Shown piece by piece: positions 11,270-22,457 of a stretch of 64,000 bases of DNA (positions are counted from its first letter, which is position 1; each line of letters opens with the position of its first letter). The notes under the pieces were generated by a model. It worked only from the letters and a program-made list of their open reading frames with translations, was not told the DNA's origin and did no database searches. The DNA is from Hydra vulgaris (lineage: Eukaryota; Cnidaria; Hydrozoa; Anthoathecata; Hydridae), in assembly GCF_038396675.1 (NCBI RefSeq), contig NC_088921.1:3612001-3676000 (forward strand), written 5' to 3'. Both the position numbers and the translations under genes were made by a program.

Positions 11270-11887
11270 CTATTTACGAAATTCTCTGACAAATATTTTA
11301 TCATATTTGATAATAGCGTATTTACCTTCATTGCGTAGCCGCTTGACTTCTTCCCAAAGCTTTTTCCTAATCTCCATTGTTTCATTCGAGAAGTCTTCGT
11401 TAATGAAAATTCCCTTGAGTTTTTTTGCTGATGTTAATATTTTATTTTTATTTTGAAAGTCTAATAATTTAATAATCATGGTTCGTGGAGATTTATCTTC
11501 TTTTATTTTCCCGATACGATAAGCTCTTTCAACTATTATTTCCTCGGAAATTCCCAGCTTGTTTATAAATATATTTTTAAGCTCATTTGCGCGATCATTC
11601 CAAATTTCAGTGGGCAGCTCAGTTAATCCATCAATTCTTAGGTTATTCTGTCGTGAACGTTTTTCCAAGTAATTAAATTTGTTTTTTAAATTGCCAATTT
11701 CGATGTCTAACAAACTGCTTGTTTGTAATATTTTATTTAAACAGTTTTCTTCCTGAAAGTTAATACTTTCCTTTAAATCACTAATGCCTTTTTCAACAAT
11801 TACAAGTTTCGATTTGTTTTTATTAAACTCGTTTTCAAGTTTGTCAAGTCGATCGGTTATTAGTTTTACGTTCGCACTTAAAATATC
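11270..11887 (-). pseudogene. LINE 2 ORF1, central and C-terminal part
   Basis: This is the part of the ORF1 RNA-binding protein downstream of the LINE 3 insertion. It starts with a coiled coil (LITDRLDKLENEFNKNKSK, then LDIEIGNLKNKFNYLEKRS), followed by an L1-type RRM region (RQNNLRIDGL, VERAYRIG, RTMIIKLLDFQNKNKIL) and a basic tail ending VREFRK at 11270. ORF2 starts about 80 bases further on. The N-terminal part lies at 15641-15802. Confidence 0.8.
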
Positions 11888-12569
11888 GGTAAATTATTGT
11901 CAGATCAGGTTATCCTGCTACTGGTAACATGTAACCCAGTACAATCTGCTTCATGTCCTGCTGCCTTGTAGGATACGCCTTTTTTAGGCAAAGGCTAGGA
12001 GATGCCAACTCCGATTTAAAACACCCCCTGCCTTGGGGCTCTTGGTTGAGTAAAGGCTAGAGATGGTGTCTCGATAAAAATACTCATCTTGGGCAGATGT
12101 TAAATGCACCCAGCTACTGTCTTGTAGAAGGCCTCCTAGGCAAAGACTTAAGGGGTAAACAGATTCTATCTGTTGACCAGCCTCGCACCCCTTCTTCATC
12201 TATTAGGCTGGCGCAGATGTATTTTTAATACATTGTTTCCAGTTTAGGATGTTGAATGCTGGATCTTCTTGACTCAATGCATGGGTTTGCTTGTGTCACT
12301 GTTTTTATGACTAGGCAACTCATTCTATTATCTCCTTATGAGGGTACAGCTCTAAAACTCAGTTTTATGGTTCTGAGGCCGGCTGGTAGTCAGGTTTCCC
12401 GAACTCTGTGGTAGCTCTCAGAGAGGCTGATTCCATCAACAGCTGAAAAATATCAAAGTATTAACAGTGCCATGTTGCGCATGGATGGTGTCCCTGTTTG
12501 TACTTTTGGTGTGCATTGCGGAGGCCACATTTGGAGCCCTTTGTTACGGCTTAGGGTTTATTAGTAGTA
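11888..12569 (+). promoter_or_regulatory. LINE 3 5' untranslated region, probable internal promoter
   Basis: These are the roughly 680 bases between the upstream target duplication and the ORF, richer in G+C than the window. I see no ORF1. It contains repeated short phrases such as GGCAAAG/AGGCTAG near 11985, 12050 and 12140. LINEs of this kind are usually transcribed from a promoter within the 5' UTR; that role is inferred, not visible. Confidence 0.5.
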
Positions 12570-15557
12570 ATGAGGCAATTGCTTGGGCTATTAAACGGTG
12601 TTCTGAGTACTATCTATGCTTTGAGTCAAGTTCTTCAATCTAATTTAAAAATGAATAAAGTACCAAAAACTATAAAACACAAAAAACCATCATCATCACC
12701 AAGTTCTCTAAACCTATCATTCACTAATATTCGTGGTCTTCGAAGTAACTTTTCTTCTGTTGAGTCTTATCTCTTGCAAAGTTCACCAGACCTACTTGCT
12801 CTTTGTGAGACTAATTTGAGTTCGGCTGTCTCATCTTGTGATCTTAGTGTTGATGGTTATCTTCCTCTGATTCGTAAAGACTCCAATAGCCACATGCTTG
12901 GCCTGGGCATTTACATTCGTAAGAATTCACCTGTTTGTCGTGAAACTAGGTTTGAATCCACAGACTATTCTTTCATGTGCTTTCGTTTAGCACCACTTCA
13001 CGCTATTGCCTTTCTCTTTGTTCTATATCGATCTCCTTCATCTCAAGACTGTACACTTTTTGATGTTATTTCTGATCATATTGACCAAGCCCTCTCTCTT
13101 TATCCATCAGCTAATATAGTTGTTGTCGGTGACTTTAATGCTCACCACTCTGAATGGCTTGGCTCTAGTGTCAGTGATTCTGCAGGCATTAAAGCCCACA
13201 ACTTTTGCCTTTCTCAATCCCTAACTCAAATAGTCAACTTTCCAACTCGCTTTCCTGACAACCCTAATCATTTACCTTCTCTACTCGACTTATGTCTTGT
13301 TTCTGATCCTAGTCAGTGCTCAGTTTCTCCACATTCACCCTTAGGTGCTTCTGATCACAGTTTGATCTCTTTAAAACGAATATCTTATTCTTCTTCATCA
13401 CCTGAATACCCCTACTATCGAACCTCTTACAACTACAGTAAAGCCGACTGGGATTCTTTCCGTGATTTTCTTCGTGATGGCCCTTGGGTAGAAATCTTTC
13501 AACTTCCTGTCGACAAATGTGCTTCTTATATAACTTCGTGGATTCAGGCTGGCATGGAATCTTTTATTCCCTCTCGACGATTCCAGGTCAAGCCTCACTC
13601 TCCTCCATGGTTTTCCTCACACTGTGCTGCTGCGATTGCCAATCGAAACCGTTACTTCCATATTTATCAGCAAAACAATTCTCCAGAAAACAGACGTCTT
13701 TTCATTACTGCTAGAAACAACTGTAAAAAGGTTTTGTCTAACGCCAAAACCCGCTATTCTCAGGTCATGAAATCTCGTATCTCATCTCAAAAATTAGGCT
13801 CTCGTGACTTCTGGAGAATCTTTAATAATATCAATAATAAGGGCAAATCTATAATTCCACCTCTCTTGTATGGTTCAGACTTTGTCACCTCACCTAAAGA
13901 CAAAGCCGAACTGTTTGCTAAAAACTTTTCATCAATATCATCTCTTGATTCCACTAATTGCGTTCTACCTGATATTGCCAACAAACAGGTTGATTCATTG
14001 CTTGACATTCATATCACTTCAGCATCTGTATCTAAAGTGATTTCCTGTCTAGACTCTTCTACAGCTTGTGGCCCAGACAACATACCTGTTATTGTCTTGC
14101 AGAAGTGTTCTCCAGAGCTGTCGTCTATACTCTCAAAACTATTCAACAAGTGCTTATCAGAGTCTTGTTTTCCAGCCTGCTGGAAAGCCGCATCTGTTAT
14201 CCCTATCTTCAAAAATTCTGGGGAGCGATCTGATTCGTCTAACTACCGTCCCATAAGTCTTCTTCCTATCATAAGCAAGGTTTTTGAATCTTTAATTAAC
14301 AAACACTTAATTTCTCATCTTGAATCTAATAACTTACTTTCTGACCATCAATATGGATTTCGATCTTCTCGTTCTACAGCTGATTTGCTAACAGTAATAA
14401 CTGACAGGTTTTATCGTGCATTAGATGAAGGTGGAGAGGTTAAGGCCATCGCTCTTGACATTTCAAAAGCGTTTGATAAAGTTTGGCATGCTGGTCTTCT
14501 CCATAAGCTTTCTTCTTATGGTGTATCCGGCAACATCTTTAAGATCATTGAATCCTTCCTTTCCAATCGTAGCATAAAAGTTGTCCTCGATGGACAACAC
14601 TCTTCTTCTTATTCTGTAACTTCAGGGGTTCCTCAAGGTTCTATCCTTGGCCCTATACTCTTTTTAATTTACATTAACGATCTTCCAGATATTCTCACAT
14701 CTAAGGTGGCATTGTTTGCTGATGATACTACCATTTATTCTTGTCGTGATAAGAAACCAACACCCTCTGATTGCCTGGAGGGGGCATTTGAGCTTGAAAA
14801 GGATCTCACTTCTGCTACAGCATGGGGCTCACAGTGGCTGGTGAACTTTAATTCAGATAAAACTCAATTTTTTTCAGCCAATCGTTATCGCAATAATTTA
14901 GATCTTCCTATATTTATGAACGGTGATGTACTCGATGAGTCACCGACTCTTCATCTTCTAGGATTAACTCTTACTTCCAATCTTTCTTGGAAACCATATA
15001 TCAAATCGGTTGCAAAATTAGCATCTGCTAAGGTTGCATCTCTTTATCGAGCTCGTCACTTTCTTACTCTGGATTCTATTCTCTACCTCTATAAATCTCA
15101 AATCCGGCCTTGTATGGAATACTGTTGCCATATCTGGGGCGGATCTTCTAATGATGCCCTTTCTCTTTTAGACAAGGTGCAAAAACGCATTGTAAACATA
15201 GTTGGACCTGCTCTTGCAGCCAACCTACAACCATTATCACATCGTCGTAATGTTGCTTCTCTTTCTCTTTTCTACAAATACTATAATGGGCACTGCTCGA
15301 AAGAGCTAGCGTCTCTTGTGCCATCTACTAAAATTCATTCTCGTGTTACTCGTCATTCAATTAAGTGTCATCCTTTTTCTGTGACTGTTCCTAAGTGCTC
15401 CAAAAACGCTTATTCGTCTAGTTTTTTTCCTCGAACATCAGCTCTTTGGAATTCGCTTCCTTCATCTTGCTTTCCGGATTCATATAATTTGCAGTCTTTT
15501 AAATCGTCCGTCAATCGTTATCTTGCTCTACAATCTTCATCTTTTCTCTTACAGTAA
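12570..15557 (+). CDS. LINE 3 endonuclease-reverse transcriptase, intact
   Basis: This is a 995-codon open frame with no stop or frameshift. The first ATG (12570) is used here; a second at codon 28 would also give a complete protein. The APE-type endonuclease spans about residues 48-265, with FTNIRGLRS (Asn53), LALCETNL (Glu80), YRSPSSQD, VVGDFNAHHSEW near 188 and GASDHSLIS near 260. A linker of about 200 residues leads to the reverse transcriptase: NYRPISLLPIISKVFESL, YGFRSSRST, ALDISKAFDKVWHAGLL near 630, SGVPQGSILGPILFLIYI and an intact FADD near 717. The thumb region has RPCMEYCCHIWGG, and the C-terminus has FFPRTSALWNSLPSSCFP. There is no RNase H and no ORF1. It fits the Jockey/CR1 superfamily and all key catalytic residues are present, so mobility is possible. 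Confidence 0.95.
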   Translation: MRQLLGLLNGVLSTIYALSQVLQSNLKMNKVPKTIKHKKPSSSPSSLNLSFTNIRGLRSNFSSVESYLLQSSPDLLALCETNLSSAVSSCDLSVDGYLPLIRKDSNSHMLGLGIYIRKNSPVCRETRFESTDYSFMCFRLAPLHAIAFLFVLYRSPSSQDCTLFDVISDHIDQALSLYPSANIVVVGDFNAHHSEWLGSSVSDSAGIKAHNFCLSQSLTQIVNFPTRFPDNPNHLPSLLDLCLVSDPSQCSVSPHSPLGASDHSLISLKRISYSSSSPEYPYYRTSYNYSKADWDSFRDFLRDGPWVEIFQLPVDKCASYITSWIQAGMESFIPSRRFQVKPHSPPWFSSHCAAAIANRNRYFHIYQQNNSPENRRLFITARNNCKKVLSNAKTRYSQVMKSRISSQKLGSRDFWRIFNNINNKGKSIIPPLLYGSDFVTSPKDKAELFAKNFSSISSLDSTNCVLPDIANKQVDSLLDIHITSASVSKVISCLDSSTACGPDNIPVIVLQKCSPELSSILSKLFNKCLSESCFPACWKAASVIPIFKNSGERSDSSNYRPISLLPIISKVFESLINKHLISHLESNNLLSDHQYGFRSSRSTADLLTVITDRFYRALDEGGEVKAIALDISKAFDKVWHAGLLHKLSSYGVSGNIFKIIESFLSNRSIKVVLDGQHSSSYSVTSGVPQGSILGPILFLIYINDLPDILTSKVALFADDTTIYSCRDKKPTPSDCLEGAFELEKDLTSATAWGSQWLVNFNSDKTQFFSANRYRNNLDLPIFMNGDVLDESPTLHLLGLTLTSNLSWKPYIKSVAKLASAKVASLYRARHFLTLDSILYLYKSQIRPCMEYCCHIWGGSSNDALSLLDKVQKRIVNIVGPALAANLQPLSHRRNVASLSLFYKYYNGHCSKELASLVPSTKIHSRVTRHSIKCHPFSVTVPKCSKNAYSSSFFPRTSALWNSLPSSCFPDSYNLQSFKSSVNRYLALQSSSFLLQ

Positions 15558-15640
15558 CTTCCAACTTTAATTAGTGGCTGCTTGCAGCCTTGTTGGAAGC
15601 GAAGATGTTTAAAAAAAAAAAAAAAAAAAAAAAAATATCT

Positions 15641-15801
15641 TTTCCTGATTTTTTAAAAGTATAGCAGTTTCAGTTAAAATGCCTTTTTTTTGCTCATCAA
15701 GTTTGGTGCTTATTAGTTTTTCTATATTTTTCATCATAACTTCCATTTTGTAAATAAATAATCGCTCGATAAACACGTCTTGCTCGTTCAATGCCGCAAG
15801 T

Positions 15802-15802
<1 letters not shown>
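15641..15802 (-). pseudogene. LINE 2 ORF1, N-terminal part
   Basis: This is the upstream piece of the same ORF1 as 11270-11887, reading NEQDVFIERLFIYKMEVMMK then IEKLISTKLDEQKKG and ending LLKNQE at the target duplication. No ATG is present, because the sequence is cut at the A run at 15803. Joining it to the other piece across a single AAAATATC leaves a one-base frameshift in an A run. Confidence 0.75.

Positions 15803-15832
<30 letters not shown>
15803..15832. repeat. A30 run
   Basis: An uninterrupted run of about 30 A. It sits at the truncated 5' end of the minus-strand LINE 2, so it is not that element's poly(A) tail. The bases just after it (15836-15850, TATGTGGGATTTACC) also occur in the MITE at 8295-8548. 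Confidence 0.85.
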
Positions 15833-15834
<2 letters not shown>

Positions 15835-15882
15835 TATGTGGGATTTACCTTAAACTATTATGACGAAATTTTATAAAATTAA

Positions 15883-16533
15883 GAGCCGTTTTTTCTAAGA
15901 ATCAGGCAAATTCCTGAAACTGTGGAAGTGACCTCTTCCAAATTGCTTGAATTTTTTATATATTGATCAGAATATAGAGAAAACCTGTTGGGGAAAAAAA
16001 AAATTTTCAAAAATGTTTCGTTCACTTGGAATCTGGGCTTAAATTTTTGAGATTTTTTTTTAAAATTTTTAGAAATTTAGTTTTTGCCACCTTTAAACCC
16101 ATTTTTTTGGCAAGGCAAAAAGTTGCACATAGCTTTTGTAGTTAATATCAGACGTAACCCAAAAGCTCTCTCCAACAAATATAAAAAAGTTGCGTGACAC
16201 TGTGCGGTTGGCTAATTATCATAGTTCAAAAGTACAAAATCAATCAGTTTTGTCAACTTTTATTCGGAGTTAATTCTAGCGGCGAAGTGTTGCACACAAT
16301 TTTTCTTTTAGGATTTGAAATTATCAAAGGTATTGAGTCTAAAAATGCAAATAAAGTTATGTGATACCTAAGGCCTATTAATATATTAAGGCTTGAAATT
16401 GGAAAAAAATGTTTTAGTATTCTTACAAAATGAACCACTACGGCAGAGGCGCTTAGTTTTGTAAAAATGTAAACATATCCAACTGTCAATACAAAAAGGT
16501 CCTAACATAATAATAAAAAAAATTCGTGTGATT
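15883..16533. repeat. Left inverted repeat of the TTAA transposon
   Basis: Pairs with 21292-21931. The two arms carry the same spurious open frame of about 78 residues in mirror positions (16253-16489 minus and 21335-21571 plus), an immediate sign of high identity. The next 180 bases to 16714 show nothing else. Confidence 0.93.
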
Positions 16534-16714
16534 TTGTCACACGCATGATATAACATGAATTAAAAACTGAACAAAAATCTAACATCAAGATAACTATATT
16601 GCTAATTAAATAAAACATAAATCAAACATTTAAATGTTTTTCCATTTAAAAATTAGTTTTTCATTTATTAATAGAGTCATTTACACACATTATCCACCAC
16701 ATCACACATAATTT

Positions 16715-19700
16715 CTACTCTGCTGCAGTAAGTTTCTCTAAGAATAATGATATGACTGTATTATAGTCTTCTTCATATAATGAATAATCGCCACAACCAC
16801 TGATTAGAAAAGGAGCATTTACTAAACAGATAATTTTATCAGTTTGGTTATTTATCTCCTCGGTAGTAACTGGCCAGCGAAAAGTATTCTTCTCTTGCCC
16901 GTTAATCATACAATTAACTCTGATCCCAGTTATAGATACCTAAAAGTATTAGCGCAACATTTAAAATAATATAATAAAGAGTTTATGATTTGTTTAATTT
17001 TGCTTACATTCAATAAAACTTGTAAAGTCTTATATAATGTCATTCTGAAATTATTTTTACATTTTATTTATATTCCTTTTATTTTAGAGCACTGTTTTGT
17101 AAAACAAAATAAAAACTTAAAACTAATATATACTTTGAATAATATTACCTCCACAATATATCCAATATTCCATTGTTTTTCATATGCAACAGCAACCCAA
17201 TCATTCACTTTCCATACAAGACAAATTTCTTTTGCAAGATTGGCGATGTCTTCCTCATATTTATTATCATCTTCATTGTCTCCTGCCAGATTAAAGTCAT
17301 CATTTTCGCCATAAACTTCTTTGTTATCGTTAACCTGACTATTTTCATTATTTTCTGTTGTCGGTTCTACCAGCTTACCTTTTCTTTTCAGGTTACTAAA
17401 TCTATAACAATATCAATTGTACATATTTTTAAACATATGTAAACAAACACACAAAATTATAACTTTCACCTAAATTTTAATTTCATATTTGTAAAAGAAC
17501 TATTTAACAGTCAGAAACATAATCTAATTTGCAAAAGTTTTGATAGCAACAATGCCTACCTTGAAAATAAAGATCTTATCTGTTGGCTAGTTACATATTG
17601 ATCAGGCGGAAGTTCTCTCCTCAGCTGCATGTGAACCTGCTCAGGGCTCATTTTATTACCTGATTCTTCTCCACGAATAAAGTATTCATACAACAGTTCT
17701 TTCTGCTGATTTGAAAATCTAAAAGAACTTTGAACTGGTAATGCCCAACCTTGCAATAGAAAAATGTTCATGCAATGTGGTTTGTCTTTTACGGAAGCAC
17801 TGTTAGAGGATGAAGAAATTGGCATATTTAGTTGTGAAGTAATTTTCATCTTATGAACAAACGAGTTGCGAACTTTATCCAATGATGTTAATGATTTCGG
17901 AACTGTATGAAGACCGGATAGCCTGTGTTCTTCTAACTCAGCATCGCTTTCAAATGATAAAGTACAATTCATTTCAGTGCAAAATCTTAATGAATATAAT
18001 TGCCTGTCACTTCTTTTCTGTTTTTCCTTAAGTGACTTGTTACGCTTAATTGAATTATCTGTTTTGCTATATGGCAACAACAACTTAATCGAGGGTTGAA
18101 TTTTAAGATTTCCTTACTCTTGTTCAATTCCCTCACCGATATTGAAATAACGCCACATCTTCATACTTTTCTCACCAAACTCAAATGAGTGATAGTTGCT
18201 AATGTTCTTAATCTTTGGTCCAGTAACTACAGTTTTATCATTGCTAATTTGAGCAACTGCTACTTTTGCATCTTTAGCGCCAAAATTATAATGCATAGCC
18301 TTGTGTATATCTTCAGCAGTCAAAAGATTATTACCAGAGTCAACGTAACTCCTTAAAATTGTCTTTACAACTGCACTCTCCCTGTCACATTGATCTTTTC
18401 CACAACAGGGTTCATTATAATCATATCTCAGCAACTTTATATCTCTCTCTTTGCATACATTGTAGATTGCTTCAGCTGAAAGATTTCCCTGATAGCAGCC
18501 GGCATTATCAGATTTGGTAAACATTTTCTTGATATGCGGTTGATCAATTCTGAATTGGTCTAAAACTGCAGTGGCTAACGAAACAACATCACCTATTCCC
18601 TGATCACACCTATACATTGAAGTAAAGTAAACACGTTTGAATAACTTTCCTGCTATTTTTATGAAGAATATATCCACATGTAAACTCATTCCTTTCTTGC
18701 CAAAATACTCTCTTTGGCCCTCTCTGTATCGAACCGGAAGAATTTTTTGACAAAAATCTTTAAGCCAGAAAGCAGTTTCATCGTTTAATTGCTTAAAAGC
18801 TTCGATTTTTGCCTTTTTCTGTTGAGAATCTCTCATCAGGTGTTTTATGTAGTTGAATACATCCTTTACAGCAATTTCCAAATCATAAATAGAATCAGCA
18901 TCGTCAGAATTTTGAATTGTTAGTTCTTTGATCATCTCGATAGCTTTGCACAAATCATAGCAATCGGCACATACCACTTCTGATATCTCTGTGTTAAATT
19001 GAAGATTTTTTTCAGATGGATCTGATAAGGCATGTTTTGAGCTATGAGAAGAAATGTTTGAGTCATTGACACTACAATTGGTTTGATAACTTGTTTTCAA
19101 ATACCTTTTTCCTTTTTCAAGGGCAGCTTCGAGAGATTTAGAACTAAATCTTTGTGCCAATTTTTGTAATGTTTGAAAACCATTCATGCCTGAAGCAGTA
19201 ACATCATCTAATCCAGCTAAGCTTTTTCGACTTGAAGGTTTTATTGCATGCAATACTTTCCACAAACTTGAATCAGATAACGGTATATAATTGTTTTCAC
19301 AACAACTTTTTCGATAGAACATGATAGCGTGGCTATATTTTGTCGTCAGTATTGCATGCACTATCTTTTGTTCTTCACCGCTGTCGTATTTTAATTTGGT
19401 TATTCCATAAGCAACATCATGCAAAATACCGCTTGTAAATATAAAGTCTAAGAAATGTTCACACTTTGTTTGATCAAGACTAGATCGGACGAATACTTTC
19501 TTCTCTGGAAATGCCAACCCTTTATGAGATGCATGCCATTTTCGTGCTGTTTCTATACGATGTTTGGTACACTCAAATATGTTCATTATAAACTTTTTGG
19601 TATACTTGGTATGGTCTAATAATGAGAGGATAACTAACTTTCCCATGGAATCACTTTGCTTATATACTTTCTGAGCACGAATAATTTCAATTGGGAGAGG

Positions 19701-20813
19701 GCTATTTATTTCATCAACATTTTTACTGTTAAGAAAATCTATAAGTATTTCCTCTTGTCCAGGAGCAACAGCTTCCGCAAATTTTTTCTTTAATAAGTTT
19801 TCTAGGCGAACATACTTGCGTTTCAACTTATCTTTAGTAGTATCTTCCAGATATTTGAACTTCCTTTTTAATCTAAATTTTATTGGACTTGCATTAAGAA
19901 CCTAAGTTACACTCTCACGGCTTCTTAGAGATTCGTCCAAAATCTCCTGTGAAACATTAATTTCACCGGGATCAAATTCTTCATCTGGAGTAGCAGGTGT
20001 CATATATGTTTGTTCTTGTTGTGTTTGTGTTTCTGTACATAAATTGGTGTTTTCGTTGACTCTAGATAAAGCAGTTTCTTGCTTTAAATGGGTAAAACAC
20101 AGCATTGCACCAACTGAAAATACTTCATTGTATCGCTTTGACATTGACATGACGACATGTATTGGTGACGCCCTTAAAGCGGGAGATTTTTTTCCTTTAA
20201 TATTTAGATGGTGAGGATGAAAGCATGTTTTTGGAGGACTCCATGCAATACCAAACGTGTACCGGTGAAAAGCACATATTTGTTCATCCTTTTCAAGATT
20301 TCTTTTAAGTCTATTTGCAATAAGTCCATTTTCTTCCCAAATTTTATTATCGTTTAATCGCATGACCTAAAAACAATTTTTTAAACAATTATTAAGTGTG
20401 TCATTTAAAGCATTGTTTATAATTTGACTCTTCACGAAAAATGTTTACAAGTTTGAAATACATTGTTGTTATTATTAAAATACAATATTGCAAGAGTGTG
20501 ATTAATTTAGTGATTATTTATTAAAAGAGTGAGGAATTAATTAAAAGAGCTATTTTTTTTTGTTTAAAGAACTTTGTCTCAAAATCTTATTGCAGAGAAG
20601 TTATAAAGTATGTAATTATAAAAATTATATTACAGTCTGCGTAAATTTAAAATACATAATTACCTTTAAGTTGATGAGGTGTTTCTTAACATCAACATCT
20701 CCCAGCTGATGAATGTAGAACATTTTGTTTATAATTTTATATTTTTTGAATGATCCACAATTTCCTTTTGAAAAACAACAACAGTTGTCAGAAAAATATT
20801 TGTTTTGTTTCAT
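16715..20813 (-). pseudogene. C2H2 transposase-like protein, about 1,140 aa, 4 exons
   Basis: Predicted exons are 20664-20813, 17560-20366, 17149-17395 and 16715-16939, all with GT-AG borders and matching phases. Exon 2 holds two in-frame stops, TAG at 19902-19904 and TAA at 18114-18116, but no frameshift. Read-through order is as follows. A Cys/His-rich module comes first (ICAFHRYTFGIAW, PPKTCFHPHH). A large core carries possible catalytic acids in LHVDIFFIK (about residue 615), TKSDNAGCY (about 670) and GKDQCDRESA (about 711). A C2H2 finger follows (FCTEMNCTLSF..HRLSGLH). A helix-rich part has GWALP and TSQQIRSLFSR. The end is a small SH3/Tudor-like barrel (WVAVAYEKQWNIGYI, then FRWP). I recall close relatives as uncharacterised C2H2 proteins in corals and Hydra. 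The transposase role is inferred from its place between the inverted ends. Confidence 0.75.
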
Positions 20814-21291
20814 ACTCAACTAAAAACAAGATCTATTTATGCAGTACCTATTTCTCAATAGCAATGATAAAATATCTACTCTATTTATGCAAATTTTAAA
20901 GATTGTTAAAATAAAGTTAAGACATTTTTATGGTAAAGTAAACAACCGCCCACTAACTTGTTTCTCCACAATCGTGATATCAGCGATTCTTCTTCCATTC
21001 GATCACCACAAGTTATTTGGTTATGACGTAAATTTAAATAATTCACTTCTGATCATGTATTATTTTTTATTATTATTTATTTCAATTGTTATGATTTCTA
21101 TATCATAGTCAGAAAAGCTTAAATTTTTTCTTAACATTACGTGCAATGTTTTGTGTAATGCTAAATGCTAATTTTGGATGATAGAAATTTTATTGTGAGC
21201 GAAAACCTCATCTGTGTGTCCAAAAAAATATCTCTTCGTACTTAATCATTTTTAAAAATTTGTACCTTTATTTTTAACTTAATATCTAAAG
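20814..21291. other. 5' region of the TTAA transposon gene
   Basis: AT-rich sequence between the predicted start codon and the right inverted repeat, with no coding signal beyond a chance frame. It presumably holds the promoter of the minus-strand gene; no motif is recognised. Confidence 0.35.
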
Positions 21292-21931
21292 ATCACACGA
21301 ATTTTTTTTATTATTATGTTAGGACCTTTTTGTATTGACAGTTGGATATGTTTACATTTTTACAAAACTAAGCGCCTCTGCCGTAATGGTTCATTTTGTA
21401 AGAATACTAAAACATTTTTTTCCAATTTCAAGCCTTAATATATTAATAGGCCTTAGGTATCACATAACTTTATTTGCATTTTTAGACTCAATACCTTTGA
21501 TAATTTCAAATCCTAAAAGAAAAATTGTGTGCAACACTTCGCCGCTAGAATTAACTCCGATTAAAAATTGACAAAACTGATTGATTTTGTACTTTTGAAC
21601 TATGATAATTAGCCAACCGCACAGTGTCACGCAACTTTTTTATATTTGTTGGAGAGAGCTTTTGGGTTACGTCTGATATTAACTACAAAAGCTATGTGCA
21701 ACTTTTTGCCTTGCCAAAAAAATGGGTTCAAAGGTGGCAAAAACTAAATTTCTAAAAATTTTAAAAAAAATCTCAAAAATTTAAGCCCAGATTCCAAGTG
21801 AACGAAACATTTTTGAAAATTTTTTTTTTCCCCAACAGGTTTTTTCTATATTCTGATCAATATATAAAAAGTTCAAGCAATTTGGAAGAGGTCACTTCCA
21901 TTGACTGCCTGATTCTTACAAAAAATGACTC
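21292..21931. repeat. Right inverted repeat of the TTAA transposon
   Basis: Mirror of 15883-16533. The terminal 60 bases carry a short indel difference close to the end (around 21900), where the left arm has about ten extra bases. Confidence 0.93.
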
Positions 21932-22161
21932 TTAAAATGCGTGTTGCAAAATGATTTTATTTTAAAATAAATGATATTAATCAATACATCCAAAATGAAT
22001 ATTAAAAATATTATTTTTTCTTTTGCGATTTACACGTCGTTTTTTATCGATTGAATTAATTAAATCGCTTCGGCTTGCATAATACCAAGGTTTTTAGTAT
22101 CTTCTAACTTTCTTCAAACATTTTCTAAAAAAAAAAAAAATTTTAATACAAATATATATAA

Positions 22162-22348
<187 letters not shown>

Positions 22349-22457
22349 AATTTTAATAAGGAACCTTATTAGTCGAGCAATTTCAATTATTAGCCAGGTT
22401 GAAGTCATTAATGACTACAATATTTCACAAATAATTATTTCCTAATTTATTACTTAC

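Larger units (their letters stand above)
11888..15632 (+). mobile_element. Intact single-ORF LINE (LINE 3) nested in LINE 2
   Basis: This plus-strand LINE of about 3.75 kb has a 5' region of about 680 bases, one long ORF, a short 3' UTR and an A tail of about 25 bases. It is flanked by AAAATATC at 11880-11887 and again at 15633-15640, a clean target-site duplication within ORF1 of LINE 2. Base composition is visibly less AT-rich than its surroundings. With its reading frame and catalytic motifs intact, it looks like one of the youngest insertions in the window. Decayed relatives occur at 42262, 43820-44700 and 55500. Confidence 0.93.
8549..15802 (-). mobile_element. Jockey/CR1-superfamily LINE (LINE 2), interrupted
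   Basis: This is a two-ORF LINE on the minus strand. Its 5' end is truncated at 15802 next to an A run, and its 3' end is cut inside the reverse transcriptase C-terminus at 8549 where the MITE begins. LINE 3 (11888-15632) is inserted within its ORF1. Once LINE 3 is removed the ORF1 halves join apart from one base. Multiple frameshifts and a changed catalytic motif show that it is inactive. Confidence 0.85.
15883..21931. mobile_element. TTAA-flanked DNA transposon, 6.05 kb, long inverted ends
   Basis: The element is flanked by TTAA on both sides (15879-15882 and 21932-21935). It has inverted repeats of about 650 bp that begin GAGCCGTTTTTTCTAAG on the left and GAGTCATTTTTTGTAAG on the right. 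TTAA duplications are known for piggyBac and Kolobok elements. The encoded protein does not look like a piggyBac transposase, so a Kolobok-like or unclassified group is more likely. The two ends differ by a small indel and a few substitutions, so the insertion is not very old. Confidence 0.85.

Noticed and set aside
13398-14256. Antisense and offset frames within the LINE 3 ORF
   Set aside because: Shadows of a strongly coding frame; none shows its own motif.
16253-16489. Duplicate 78-codon frames (also 21335-21571)
   Set aside because: Identical because they lie in the two arms of an inverted repeat. There is no codon bias or start context, and they are far from the real gene.
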